Assembly: GCA_037385045.1 (NCBI GenBank)
Contig: JARRNJ010000042.1
Coordinates: 1-56,735 of the forward strand
Length of the DNA stretch: 56,735 nt
DNA from: JARRNJ01 sp037385045
GTDB taxonomy: Bacteria; Pseudomonadota; Gammaproteobacteria; JASBUN01
Reading direction: 5' to 3'
Under the pieces are notes generated by a model, which saw only the letters and a program-made list of their open reading frames with translations, searched no databases and had not been told where the DNA came from. A program made the translations under genes and the position numbers. Every line of letters starts with the position of its first letter. Positions within the stretch are counted from its first letter, which is position 1. Shown one piece after another: positions 19,668 to 28,032 of this stretch.

Positions 19668-20238
19668 GCGTGCGTATCGAGTGTTGATGGTGATCGCCAT
19701 CGTGCTCACCGTGGCCTGGGTGGGCTGGTCCGCCTATGACGGCTTCTGGGGTAACCGGCACCCGGGCGACCTGGCCTACCATGCCGGCAACAACGCCTTC
19801 GAGGACGGCCAATACGGTAAGGCGCTGCAGGACTATGACCAGGCGCTGAGAGAAAACCCGGGACACTTGTGGGCGCTGCGTGGAAAGGCCCGCGCACTGA
19901 TGCAACTGCAGCGCTACGATGAAGCCCTGCGGACGTTCAATAGGGCTATCCGGGCCGAGCCCGCTTTCGCCGCCGCCTACGCCAACCGCGGCATCCTCCT
20001 GGACCGTATGGGTCGTTACCAAGCCGCGATCGGGGACTACGAACACGCGTTGCAGCTGGATCCGTCACTGGCCGACGGGCCGGGTTGGCTGACCCGGTTT
20101 CTGCGGCTGCAGCCGCAGAAACCGCCGACCATCGCCGACCGCGCCCGCTACCTGCGGGCCGAGCTGCGCAAACCGGCCGGCGAGCGCAAGCTGCGCATGC
20201 CGGAACAGGACGCCAAGCAGCGCCCCTACAAGATGTAG
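19660..20238 (+). CDS. Membrane-anchored TPR-repeat protein
   Basis: A 192-aa protein with an N-terminal transmembrane anchor (about residues 7-27, VLMVIAIVLTVAWVGWSAY) and three consecutive tetratricopeptide repeats at about residues 37-140. The repeats show the usual small/large pattern: AYHAGNNAFEDGQYGKALQDYDQAL, ALRGKARALMQLQRYDEALRTF, AYANRGILLDRMGRYQAAIGDYEHAL. TPR domains mediate protein-protein contacts. The short gap to the small membrane gene (overlap) and to the symporter suggests the three are expressed together. No enzymatic motif is present, so its partner is unknown. Confidence 0.85.
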   Translation: MDERAYRVLMVIAIVLTVAWVGWSAYDGFWGNRHPGDLAYHAGNNAFEDGQYGKALQDYDQALRENPGHLWALRGKARALMQLQRYDEALRTFNRAIRAEPAFAAAYANRGILLDRMGRYQAAIGDYEHALQLDPSLADGPGWLTRFLRLQPQKPPTIADRARYLRAELRKPAGERKLRMPEQDAKQRPYKM

Positions 20239-20263
20239 GCGGGGTGGCCCGGCGGCGTGGCTG

Positions 20264-20440
20264 TCAGATCAGTTGGAAAATATCGACGAACAGAACGCGC
20301 AGGCAGAACAGCAAGGCGATGGCGCCGAACAACAAGTGCCCGGTATCGGACTCCCCCTCGGCATCACGATAGGTGAGCCCGTGCCAGGCAACGATGCCGG
20401 TAACGACCACGAACACGATACTCAGCAACATCGCACCCAT
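20264..20440 (-). CDS. Short membrane protein, 58 aa
   Basis: Reading the minus strand from ATG at 20440 to TGA at 20264 gives 58 residues: a first hydrophobic helix MLLSIVFVVVTGIVAWHG, an acidic loop TYRDAEGESDTG, and a second helix LLFGAIALLFCLRVLFVDIF. Two-helix topology and codon use look genuine. The gene lies 42 bases downstream of another small membrane gene on the same strand and converges with the TPR gene, 25 bases away. The ribosome-binding site is weak, and a second ATG three codons in is possible. The family is unknown. Confidence 0.6.
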   Translation of the reverse strand: MGAMLLSIVFVVVTGIVAWHGLTYRDAEGESDTGHLLFGAIALLFCLRVLFVDIFQLI

Positions 20441-20482
20441 CCCGTTTGTCCGCCCCAGGCCGGTGCGCGCCCGTCCGCAGGG

Positions 20483-20890
20483 TCAATAACATGGAGGAAA
20501 ATAACACTGGTCGAGGAACGGCAACAAGTGGCCTGCCGCGCCCGCGGCCGCAATCAGGACCCACAGGGCGAGTGCCAGCAGCGCCAGGTAGACCCCGCCC
20601 TTGATGCGGGCGGGGGACCCCTCCCGGCCCGGACCCGCCGATTGGCACTGGTCCTGGCGCTGCGCCAGCACCCGGCGCGTAAACTGCCGCACCCAGGGCG
20701 GCACCGCCGCTTCGAACATATAGGCGGCAAACCACCGCTCGATGGTCCGGGTGGGCGCAGGCCGTCCGAACCACTCGCGGTGAGCCAGTTCGAAGACCTG
20801 AAATTCGGTGATGTCCAGTACCGCCGCGGCGTCGAGGACCGCTTGCACGTCGGCGGGCACCGGCTCACCCAACAGCCAGGACATTCCCAT
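20483..20890 (-). CDS. Uncharacterised tail-anchored protein, 135 aa
   Basis: Not recognised. The first 80 residues are helical and soluble-looking (WLLGEPVPADVQAVLDAAAVLDITEFQVFELAHREWFG, then IERWFAAYMFEAAVPPWVRQFTRRVL). A basic linker follows, then one membrane helix (YLALLALALWVLIAAAGAAGHLLPF) and a short C-terminus with two cysteines (DQCYFPPCY). I chose ATG 20890 because GTGAGG lies seven bases upstream; a start at 20944 would add 18 residues without a clear ribosome-binding site. It is divergent from the DUF294 gene across 144 bases and shares its strand with the 58-aa gene. A place inside the acetate module hints at a related function. Confidence 0.72.
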   Translation of the reverse strand: MGMSWLLGEPVPADVQAVLDAAAVLDITEFQVFELAHREWFGRPAPTRTIERWFAAYMFEAAVPPWVRQFTRRVLAQRQDQCQSAGPGREGSPARIKGGVYLALLALALWVLIAAAGAAGHLLPFLDQCYFPPCY

Positions 20891-21034
20891 GGCGCGCCTC
20901 ACAGCAACCGTGTCCGCCGCAGCCGGGCGGCGGCAACCATCCATCGGCAAATTACCGGTTAATATTCCAATCGAGTATAGCCAATCGCCCGGTCGGCATC
21001 CGATTCCGGGCACGGCTGCCACCGGCCCGCGCCA

Positions 21035-22897
21035 ATGACTGACACGACCGATATCAACTTCGACGAACTGGCCCGGCTGGAGCCTTTCAGCCGCCTTGAC
21101 CGGGAAACGTGGAATGCCGTCGTCGCGGCAGGACGGTGCCAAACCTCGCGCGGCGGTGAATTCCTCTACCGTGCCGGCGAACCCTATCACGACCGGGTCT
21201 ACCTGCTGGTCCAGGGGCGCGTTGAGCTGCGTCGGGCCAACGGTGAAGTCGAGCGCGTTGGCCCCGGTTCAGTGCTCGGCCTGGCCAATTATCTCGATAG
21301 TCAGCCCCACTCCACCACTGCGGTCACGCTGGAGGACAGCGCGGTGCTGGAGCTGGACGCCGCCGCGCTGCGCGGCCTGGAACTGCGCCACCCGCCGTTG
21401 TTCGATGCCTTCAACCACATCATCGCCGAACGGATCCGCCAGCGCAGTATCGCTCCCCGGGCCAGCACCGGCGCGCTGGCTCAGCCGGTCCGCGCGGTCA
21501 TGAAGGCACCGCTTGCCACCTGCGGCCCGGAGATTTCCCTGGCCGAGGCGTTGAAGACCATGCGCGAGCGCAAGATCGGCAGCCTCGGCGTACGCCGGGA
21601 GAACGGTGAACTGCTGGGTATTCTCACCTGCTCGGGGCTGTCCGAGGCGCTGGCGCTGAAGGGTGCGGCGCCCGAGAGCAGCGTCATGCAGGCCGCCTGT
21701 GAGACGCCGCGCACCGTCGCGCCCGGCGCGCCCCTGTGGCAGGCCGAAGAGACGCTACAGCGGTACGGCGTAAAGTACGTGGTGGTGGTCGAAGACGGCG
21801 CACCCCTCGGCATGGTCTCGCAAACCGATATCCTGCATGCCCTGATCCGGTCCCAATCGCGCGCGGTCAACCGGGCGCTCGAGGCCACGGGACTGGAAAC
21901 TCTGGCGCGGCTCTACGCCCGCCTGCATGAGGTCGCCGCCGACGCGCGGGACAGCAATCGGCTGCCGAGCCGCGCGGTGGGGGCCCTCACCGACGTGCAC
22001 CTGGCCATACAGCGCCGCTGCGTGGAGCTGACCTTGCAGGACCGGGCACCGGCGCCACGGGCCTACGCAGTGCTGATCATGGGTTCCGGCGGGCGCGGCG
22101 AAATGTTGCTGGATCCGGACCAGGACAACGGGCTGGTCATTGCCGACGCCGGAGGCGCGCTGACACAGACCGAACAGCGCTGGTTCATGGACTTCGCCGA
22201 GGCTCTCAACCGCAACCTCGCCGAAATCGGCTATGCATTGTGCCGCGGCGACATCATGGCCCGTAACCCACTGTTTAACAAGACACTCAACGAGTGGAAA
22301 CAACAGGTCAGCCATCTCGCCGCCTATCCCAACCAGAAAGCGGCGCGCTGGTCCAATATCGTGTTCGATTTCGACACCCTGCACGGTGACTCCGCCCTGA
22401 CCACGCAGCTGCGCCGGCATCTGCTCACCGAATTGAAAGACAACCATGCGTTGCTGGAGTTCATGGTGGAGGACGACGCCGAAGGACGGCCCCCGCTGGG
22501 TCTGTTCAACCGCCTGTTGACCGGCAGCGCGGGCGAGGCGAAGGGCAAGATCGACATCAAGCGCAACGGCCTGCGGCTGGTGGCCGATGCCGCCCGCGTC
22601 TATGCCCTGAGCGCGGGAATCCGCAGCGGCAATACGGTGGAACGGCTGCACAACCTCGTACGCCAGGGCGTGTTGAGCGCCGACCTGGTGGATTCGGTCA
22701 CCGCCGCCTACGAGGAATTGCTGGACCTGTTGCTCGGCCACCAGATCGCCCAGCGGCGCTCCGGCACGCCATTGGACAAATTCATCAGTCCGGACGCGTT
22801 ATCGAGCCGGGAACGGGACGCTCTGCGCACCTCCCTGCGGGCGGTGAAACGTCTGCAGGATCAACTGCAGGGCCGGTTCGGACGCTCGGCTTTCTAA
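21035..22897 (+). CDS. cNMP-binding/CBS/DUF294 putative nucleotidyltransferase
   Basis: A 620-aa cytoplasmic regulator-like protein. Domains in order: a cyclic-nucleotide-binding-like barrel (about 15-125, including GEFLYRAGEPYHDRVYLLVQGRVELRR), two CBS motifs (about 150-275), the DUF294 nucleotidyltransferase core with GSGGRGEMLLDPDQDNG (about 350-365, the GS...D.D pattern of GlnD-like enzymes), and the DUF294_C helical domain. Proteins of this type sit beside acetate permease, exonuclease and acs genes in many gammaproteobacteria, so a regulatory link to carboxylate metabolism is likely. No substrate is known to me. The start at 21035 has only a poor ribosome-binding site. The exonuclease gene begins 20 bases after its stop, so they form an operon. 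Confidence 0.88.
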   Translation: MTDTTDINFDELARLEPFSRLDRETWNAVVAAGRCQTSRGGEFLYRAGEPYHDRVYLLVQGRVELRRANGEVERVGPGSVLGLANYLDSQPHSTTAVTLEDSAVLELDAAALRGLELRHPPLFDAFNHIIAERIRQRSIAPRASTGALAQPVRAVMKAPLATCGPEISLAEALKTMRERKIGSLGVRRENGELLGILTCSGLSEALALKGAAPESSVMQAACETPRTVAPGAPLWQAEETLQRYGVKYVVVVEDGAPLGMVSQTDILHALIRSQSRAVNRALEATGLETLARLYARLHEVAADARDSNRLPSRAVGALTDVHLAIQRRCVELTLQDRAPAPRAYAVLIMGSGGRGEMLLDPDQDNGLVIADAGGALTQTEQRWFMDFAEALNRNLAEIGYALCRGDIMARNPLFNKTLNEWKQQVSHLAAYPNQKAARWSNIVFDFDTLHGDSALTTQLRRHLLTELKDNHALLEFMVEDDAEGRPPLGLFNRLLTGSAGEAKGKIDIKRNGLRLVADAARVYALSAGIRSGNTVERLHNLVRQGVLSADLVDSVTAAYEELLDLLLGHQIAQRRSGTPLDKFISPDALSSRERDALRTSLRAVKRLQDQLQGRFGRSAF

Positions 22898-22916
22898 CCC
22901 TGGGGGCGGTGCGGAT

Positions 22917-23630
22917 ATGGGGCAGTGGTTTGACCGGCTACGAAATAGGGTGCGCACCCGCGCTGCCGCCGGCCGCGCCCAGGACGACCCGCGCCTGGAA
23001 CAGCTCAGGCAGCGCTGCCGTTCGGTGACACCCCGCACCATCGTCACGCAACCGGTGGAACGGGCACGCTTCGTATCCATCGACACCGAAACCACCGGCC
23101 TGCACGCCTATTCCGGCGACGAAATCGTCGCTGTCGCCCTATTGGAGCTGAAGGGACTGGAACCCACCGGCCGGCAGTTTACGGCACTGGTAAATCCGAA
23201 ACGCCCGATCCCTCCCGACTCCACTGCGATCCACGGCATCCGTGACGCCGACGTGCGCGACGCGGCGGACATTAATACTCAAATTATGGATATCGTGGAA
23301 TTCATCGGCGACGCCGTGGTAGTGGGTCACCACGTCGACTTTGACGTTCGTTTTCTCAACAAAACGCTACACCGCCTGGTAGGATGCCGGCTGCGCAACC
23401 CCTGTCTGGATACCATGCTGATGTACCTGGGCCAAAGCGGGCGCATGGGGCACTATACTCTGGAAGATGTGGCGCAATACTGTCGGGTTCCGGTCACTGA
23501 TCGGCACACGGCCTACGGCGATGCCCGCACGGCAATGGAGTGCTTCGTTGCGCTGGCGCGGCGTCTCGTCAAACCAGATCAGCCGGTATCCCGACTGATC
23601 GAGCAGCAGCAAACCGACGAATTTCTATAG
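22917..23630 (+). CDS. DnaQ-like 3'-5' exonuclease (DEDDh)
   Basis: A 237-aa exonuclease of the DnaQ/PolC-epsilon type. The catalytic residues are visible: Exo I FVSIDTETTG (Asp and Glu), Exo II GHHVDFDVRFLN, Exo III HTAYGDARTA with the general-base histidine. An N-terminal basic stretch of about 50 residues (RLRNRVRTRAAAGRAQ) precedes the core. It is not the replicative DnaQ proofreading subunit, because the polymerase-binding tail is missing and its neighbours are metabolic. It is the partner gene of the DUF294 protein in acetate clusters, beginning 20 bases after it. The biological substrate in this setting is unknown. Confidence 0.9.
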   Translation: MGQWFDRLRNRVRTRAAAGRAQDDPRLEQLRQRCRSVTPRTIVTQPVERARFVSIDTETTGLHAYSGDEIVAVALLELKGLEPTGRQFTALVNPKRPIPPDSTAIHGIRDADVRDAADINTQIMDIVEFIGDAVVVGHHVDFDVRFLNKTLHRLVGCRLRNPCLDTMLMYLGQSGRMGHYTLEDVAQYCRVPVTDRHTAYGDARTAMECFVALARRLVKPDQPVSRLIEQQQTDEFL

Positions 23631-24026
23631 GTCCGGCGGTCGGTGCGCCCCGACAAACATTGAACCGCGGCGGCGTCCCGGCGAGAATGACACATTGGAA
23701 CCGAAAACCGCGGGCAGCAACAGCCAGCCCTGGGTCGCCCGCTCTGCGGGTAATCGTAGGGCACCGAGTAACTTGGCCCTGCGCCACGAGGGAGCCGGAC
23801 CTGGCACCCGCGTCGAACGACGGCGGTGCGACTCGGCAGCGACAGCGGTCAACGTTTCATGTGGAGGATCAGTACCCGGCGCGAACCGGCGGCAAAAGCA
23901 CGGCCCGACCCGACATCGGGGCATACCTTCGGCAAAGCGCCGGGACGCCGACAACCGTCAACAAGAAACTCCGCGGCATGGCCCCGACATGGGCATGCCA
24001 GAACCGGAGATAAGGGAGACCTTGCA
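23631..24026. other. Long leader of acs, no gene seen
   Basis: These 396 bases separate the exonuclease and acs. An open frame continues upstream of the acs ATG but its residues are arginine/proline-rich with no protein-like pattern. A half site GAGTAAC lies near 23769, but no complete GTTAC-N5-GTAAC dyad or convincing -24/-12 box is present. Confidence 0.6.
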
Positions 24027-25967
24027 ATGTCCGAGAAAGTCTACGACATCCCTTCAGATATCGTTGCCCACGCACACATCGACGAGAAGCGTTACCAGGA
24101 AATGTACCGCCGCTCGGTCGACGAACCGGAAGCCTTCTGGGCCGAGCAGGCTGAAGAGTTCCTGACCTGGTCCAAGCCCTGGGACAAGGTCATGGACTAC
24201 AGCTTTGACCCCAATGACCTGCACATCAAATGGTTCTCGGGGGCCAAGCTCAACGCGGCTTACAATTGCATCGACCGCCACCTGGAAACACGCGGTGACC
24301 AGATTGCCCTGCTCTGGGAAGGCGACGACCCGAACGATGACAAGAAGATCACCTACCGCGAGTTGCACGAGCATGTCTCGAAGCTGGGCAACGTGCTCAA
24401 GGAGCGCGGCGTCAAGAAGGGTGACCGTGTATGCATTTACATGCCGATGATCCCGGAAGCGGCCTTTGCCATGCTGGCGTGCGCGCGTATCGGCGCGGTG
24501 CACTCGGTGGTGTTCGGCGGTTTTTCTCCCGAATCGCTGAAAGACCGGATCCTCGACTCGGATTGCCGTGTGGTGATCACCGCCGACGAAGGCGTGCGCG
24601 GCGGGCGCGCCGTGCCGCTGAAGAACAATACCGACAAGGCATTGCTGGAGTGCCCCGATGTGCATACCGTGCTCACGGTGCGGCGCACGGGCGGCGACGT
24701 GGTCTGGCACGACAATCGCGACCTCTGGTACCACGAGGCAATGGACAAGGCGTCGGCCGACTGTCCGGCGGAGGAAATGGACGCCGAGGATCCGCTGTTC
24801 ATCCTCTACACCTCCGGTTCCACCGGCAAACCCAAGGGTGTGCTGCACACCACCGGCGGCTACATGGTCTATGCCGCCATCACCCACAAGTACACCTTCG
24901 ACTACCAGGAAGGCGAGGTCTTCTGGTGCTCGGCCGACGTCGGCTGGGTGACGGGGCATACGTACATTGTCTACGGGCCGCTCGCCAACGGCGCCATCAG
25001 CGTGATGTTCGAAGGGGTGCCCACCTATCCGGACGCTTCACGCTTCTGGCAGGTATGCGACAAACACAACGTCAACACTTTCTACACCGCCCCCACCGCG
25101 ATCCGCGCGCTGATGCGCGAGGGCGACGAGCCGGTAAAGAAGACCTCGCGCAAGAGCCTGCGCATCCTCGGCACCGTGGGCGAACCGATCAACCCGGAGG
25201 CGTGGGAATGGTATTACCATGTCGTCGGCGACAGCCGCTGCCCGGTGGTGGACACCTGGTGGCAAACCGAAACGGGCGGGCACATGATCACGCCGCTGCC
25301 CGGGGCCACCAAGCTCAAGCCGGGTTCCGCGTCAATGCCGTTCTTCGGCGTGGTACCGGCGATCGTGGACGACCAGGGCAACGTTCAGGAAGGCGCCTGC
25401 GAGGGCAACCTGGTGATCACCCGTTCGTGGCCCGGACAGATGCGCACCGTCTACGGCGATCACCAGCGCTTCGTGGACACCTATTTCAAGGCCTATCCCG
25501 GCAGTTACTTCACCGGCGACGGCGCCAAGCGCGACAAGGACGGCTATTACTGGATCACCGGCCGGGTCGACGACGTGCTCAACATCTCCGGCCACCGGTT
25601 GGGTACAGCGGAGGTGGAGAGCGCCCTGGTGCTGCACGAAGCGGTGGCGGAAGCCGCCGTGGTGGGCTTTCCCCACGAAATCAAGGGTCAGGGCATCTAT
25701 GCCTACGTGACCCTGGTCAAGGGCGCCGAACCTTCCGATTCCTTGCGCAAGGAACTGGTCACGCTGTGCCGTGCCGAAATCGGCCCCATCGCAACCCCTG
25801 ATGTCATCCAGTGGGCTCCGGGGCTGCCGAAGACCCGCTCGGGCAAGATCATGCGCCGCATCCTGCGCAAGATCGCGTCGAGCGAAGTGGATTCCCTTGG
25901 CGACACCACCACCCTGGCCGATCCGTCGGTGGTGGAAGACCTGGTGAAAAATCGGGCCAGCCAGTAG
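24027..25967 (+). CDS. acs: Acetyl-CoA synthetase Acs
   Basis: Acs converts acetate, ATP and CoA to acetyl-CoA via acetyl-AMP in the cytoplasm. The 646-aa length is standard. Motifs: the P-loop-like YTSGSTGKPKGVLHT (near residue 265), GWVTGHTYIVYGPLANGA, DTWWQTETGG (acetate-pocket tryptophan), YFTGDGAKRDKDGYYWITGRVDDVLN, and the C-terminal PKTRSGKIMRRILRKI, whose lysine is the site controlled by reversible acetylation in this family. The ATG at 24027 has AAGGGAGAC upstream. It closes the module of transporter, sensor, DUF294 and exonuclease genes and probably allows growth on or recovery of acetate. Confidence 0.97.
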   Translation: MSEKVYDIPSDIVAHAHIDEKRYQEMYRRSVDEPEAFWAEQAEEFLTWSKPWDKVMDYSFDPNDLHIKWFSGAKLNAAYNCIDRHLETRGDQIALLWEGDDPNDDKKITYRELHEHVSKLGNVLKERGVKKGDRVCIYMPMIPEAAFAMLACARIGAVHSVVFGGFSPESLKDRILDSDCRVVITADEGVRGGRAVPLKNNTDKALLECPDVHTVLTVRRTGGDVVWHDNRDLWYHEAMDKASADCPAEEMDAEDPLFILYTSGSTGKPKGVLHTTGGYMVYAAITHKYTFDYQEGEVFWCSADVGWVTGHTYIVYGPLANGAISVMFEGVPTYPDASRFWQVCDKHNVNTFYTAPTAIRALMREGDEPVKKTSRKSLRILGTVGEPINPEAWEWYYHVVGDSRCPVVDTWWQTETGGHMITPLPGATKLKPGSASMPFFGVVPAIVDDQGNVQEGACEGNLVITRSWPGQMRTVYGDHQRFVDTYFKAYPGSYFTGDGAKRDKDGYYWITGRVDDVLNISGHRLGTAEVESALVLHEAVAEAAVVGFPHEIKGQGIYAYVTLVKGAEPSDSLRKELVTLCRAEIGPIATPDVIQWAPGLPKTRSGKIMRRILRKIASSEVDSLGDTTTLADPSVVEDLVKNRASQ

Positions 25968-26033
25968 CGGCCCGGCGACGACATCGGCTGCAACCTGCAG
26001 GGCGCTTCGGTGCCCTGCTTTCCTTTGGTGCTC

Positions 26034-27014
26034 ATGATCACGACCAGTCGATTCCAACCGGCCTGGTGGCTGCCGGGACCGCACCTGCAGACCCTCTGGC
26101 CCAACCTGCTGCGCCATCCCCGGGTTGCCCTGCGGCGCGAGCGGCTCGAATTGCCCGACGGTGACTTCCTGGACCTGGACTGGACCGCCGGCAGCCGGGG
26201 ACCCGTGGCGTTGATCCTGCACGGCCTGGAAGGCTCGAGCCGTTCGCCCTACGCCGCCGGACTGCTGAACGCGCTGCATCGGCGCGGCTGGCGCGGCGTA
26301 GTGATGCACGCCCGGGGATGCAGTGGCGAACCCAACCGCCTGCCGCGGCGCTATCACGCCGGGGACACCGCCGATCTGGACTATTGCCTGCGGGAACTGC
26401 GCCGGCGCGAGCCGCACACGCCGCTGGCGGTGGTCGGTTATTCACTCGGCGGCAGCGTGTTGCTCAACTGGCTTGCCGAAACGTCAACGCCGCGCCAGAT
26501 CGCCGCGGCTGTGGCCGTATCCGTGCCGTTCCGCCTCGGGGCCACCGCCGACCGCCTCGAACGGGGCTTTTCGCGCCTCTATCAACGGGCGCTGCTGCGC
26601 AGCCTTTACCGCGCCGTCAGCGCCAAACATCGGGTCATGAACCATCCAATGGCCGGTGCCATCGACCCCATGCCGCCCACCTTCCGCGCCTTCGACGACG
26701 CCTACACCGCTCCCCTGCACGGCTTCCGCGGCGTCGACGATTACTACCGGCGCGCCTCATGCGGGCCCAAGCTCCGGCGCATCCGCAACCCGGTGCTGAT
26801 CCTTCAGGCGGCCAACGATCCGTTCATGGACTCCACGACCCTACCGGCCGAAGAGCAGTTGTCGGAAAATGTGACGCTGGAAGTCTCCGATGCGGGCGGT
26901 CACGTGGGCTTCGTTGCCGGGTCGCCGTTCCGGCCCCGCTACTGGCTGGAGGAACGGATTCCGCAATACCTGGACTCGCGCCTGCAACAAGGCCCGAACG
27001 CGCGCCCCGGTTGA
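26034..27014 (+). CDS. YheT-family alpha/beta hydrolase
   Basis: A 326-aa hydrolase of the YheT/EMB8 group (AB hydrolase 4). The N-terminal FQPAWWLPGPHLQTLWP is diagnostic. The nucleophile serine lies in VGYSLGGSVLLNWL, the acid probably in ILQAANDPFMD, and the histidine in SDAGGHVGFVAG. The oxyanion region is ILHGLEGSSRSPYA. I preferred ATG 26034 over an in-frame ATG at 26010, since family members begin just before the FQP motif. The substrate is unknown; family members act on esters. It converges with the IclR gene, the two stops being four bases apart, so it is probably unrelated to the GMC/TRAP cluster. Confidence 0.92.
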   Translation: MITTSRFQPAWWLPGPHLQTLWPNLLRHPRVALRRERLELPDGDFLDLDWTAGSRGPVALILHGLEGSSRSPYAAGLLNALHRRGWRGVVMHARGCSGEPNRLPRRYHAGDTADLDYCLRELRRREPHTPLAVVGYSLGGSVLLNWLAETSTPRQIAAAVAVSVPFRLGATADRLERGFSRLYQRALLRSLYRAVSAKHRVMNHPMAGAIDPMPPTFRAFDDAYTAPLHGFRGVDDYYRRASCGPKLRRIRNPVLILQAANDPFMDSTTLPAEEQLSENVTLEVSDAGGHVGFVAGSPFRPRYWLEERIPQYLDSRLQQGPNARPG

Positions 27015-27018
27015 GCAG

Positions 27019-27813
27019 TCAGCACAACACCTTGGTCAACGCCGCGGCGGCGTTTCGCAGCGCGGGAATATGCTGACGCGCCGCCTCCACCGACAACCGC
27101 ACCTTGGGCGCATGGACCGCAAGAGCGGCGCAGGGCTGCCCCGCCTTGTCGGCCACGGGAACGGCAACGGCGACCATGCCCGCCACGAATTCCTCGTCGT
27201 CGACGCCCACCATATTCTCACGGATGCCCTCCAATTCGCGCAGCAACTGCTCCGGATCAGTGATGGTACGGTCAGTGTAGCGGCGCAGCGAAGCCGCGCC
27301 GATGAGTTCCCGAATACGACGTTCGGGCAATAGACTGAGCAACAGCTTGCCGGTAGCGGTACAGTGTATGGGAACCCGGGAACCGGGATTGAGGTGCATG
27401 CGCAACGGCCAGTCCGTCTCGACCCGGTCGACATACACCACTTCACTGCCGCACAACGTGGTCAGGTTGCAGGTCTCTCCCAACTCATCCACCAACCGCT
27501 GCAACACCCGGTGACGGGCACCGTGGGTGGTGGAGTTGGTCAGCACCGAGACGGCCATATGGGAAAAGCGCCTGCCGGCCGAATAACCCCGCCCCGTGGG
27601 CTCCGGAATCAGGATTCCCTCCTGCTCCAGGCGCGCGACGATGCGGTAGGCGGTGGCTCGCGGAATATTCAACTCCGAGGAGAGATCCCGCGCGGTGACC
27701 GTGCCGGACACGCCGGCGATATATTCCAGCGCCGAGAGAATGCGCGAAACCAGATCCTGTCGTTCTTCCGGCCTTTTCATGCGGCGGTACGTTGTTGAAT
27801 TGGCAGTGTCCAT
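27019..27813 (-). CDS. IclR-family transcriptional regulator
   Basis: A 264-aa regulator with an N-terminal winged helix-turn-helix (about residues 18-80, GTVTARDLSSELNIPRATAYRIVARLEQEG) and a C-terminal IclR effector domain (YVDRVETDWPLRMHLNPGSRVPIHCTATGKLLLS, about 120-260). I chose ATG 27813, with GAGGACG eleven bases upstream. The reading frame is open further up but has no homologous sequence. It is oriented the same way as the GMC oxidoreductase, 219 bases downstream of its stop. The likely targets are the oxidoreductase and the divergent TRAP transporter genes. The ligand is expected to be a small carbon compound, but it cannot be named. Confidence 0.92.
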   Translation of the reverse strand: MDTANSTTYRRMKRPEERQDLVSRILSALEYIAGVSGTVTARDLSSELNIPRATAYRIVARLEQEGILIPEPTGRGYSAGRRFSHMAVSVLTNSTTHGARHRVLQRLVDELGETCNLTTLCGSEVVYVDRVETDWPLRMHLNPGSRVPIHCTATGKLLLSLLPERRIRELIGAASLRRYTDRTITDPEQLLRELEGIRENMVGVDDEEFVAGMVAVAVPVADKAGQPCAALAVHAPKVRLSVEAARQHIPALRNAAAALTKVLC

Positions 27814-28032
27814 GGAATATGCGTCCTCGATCCCGCGCTGCGCCCTGCGCCCGTCACGACCCGTCCCCAGTATGAGCAACTCGCCTGTCCGGGAATGCCA
27901 TGTATCATGAAGCAAAGCCGCCATTGATGCGGCTGCCGACGTCGGCGCATCCAGCATGACAGCGACCGGTGGTCCCGGTCGAGTAACTGTCCAGTGGCCG
28001 GTGCTCACAACGCACCACCCCTGTACGCTCTT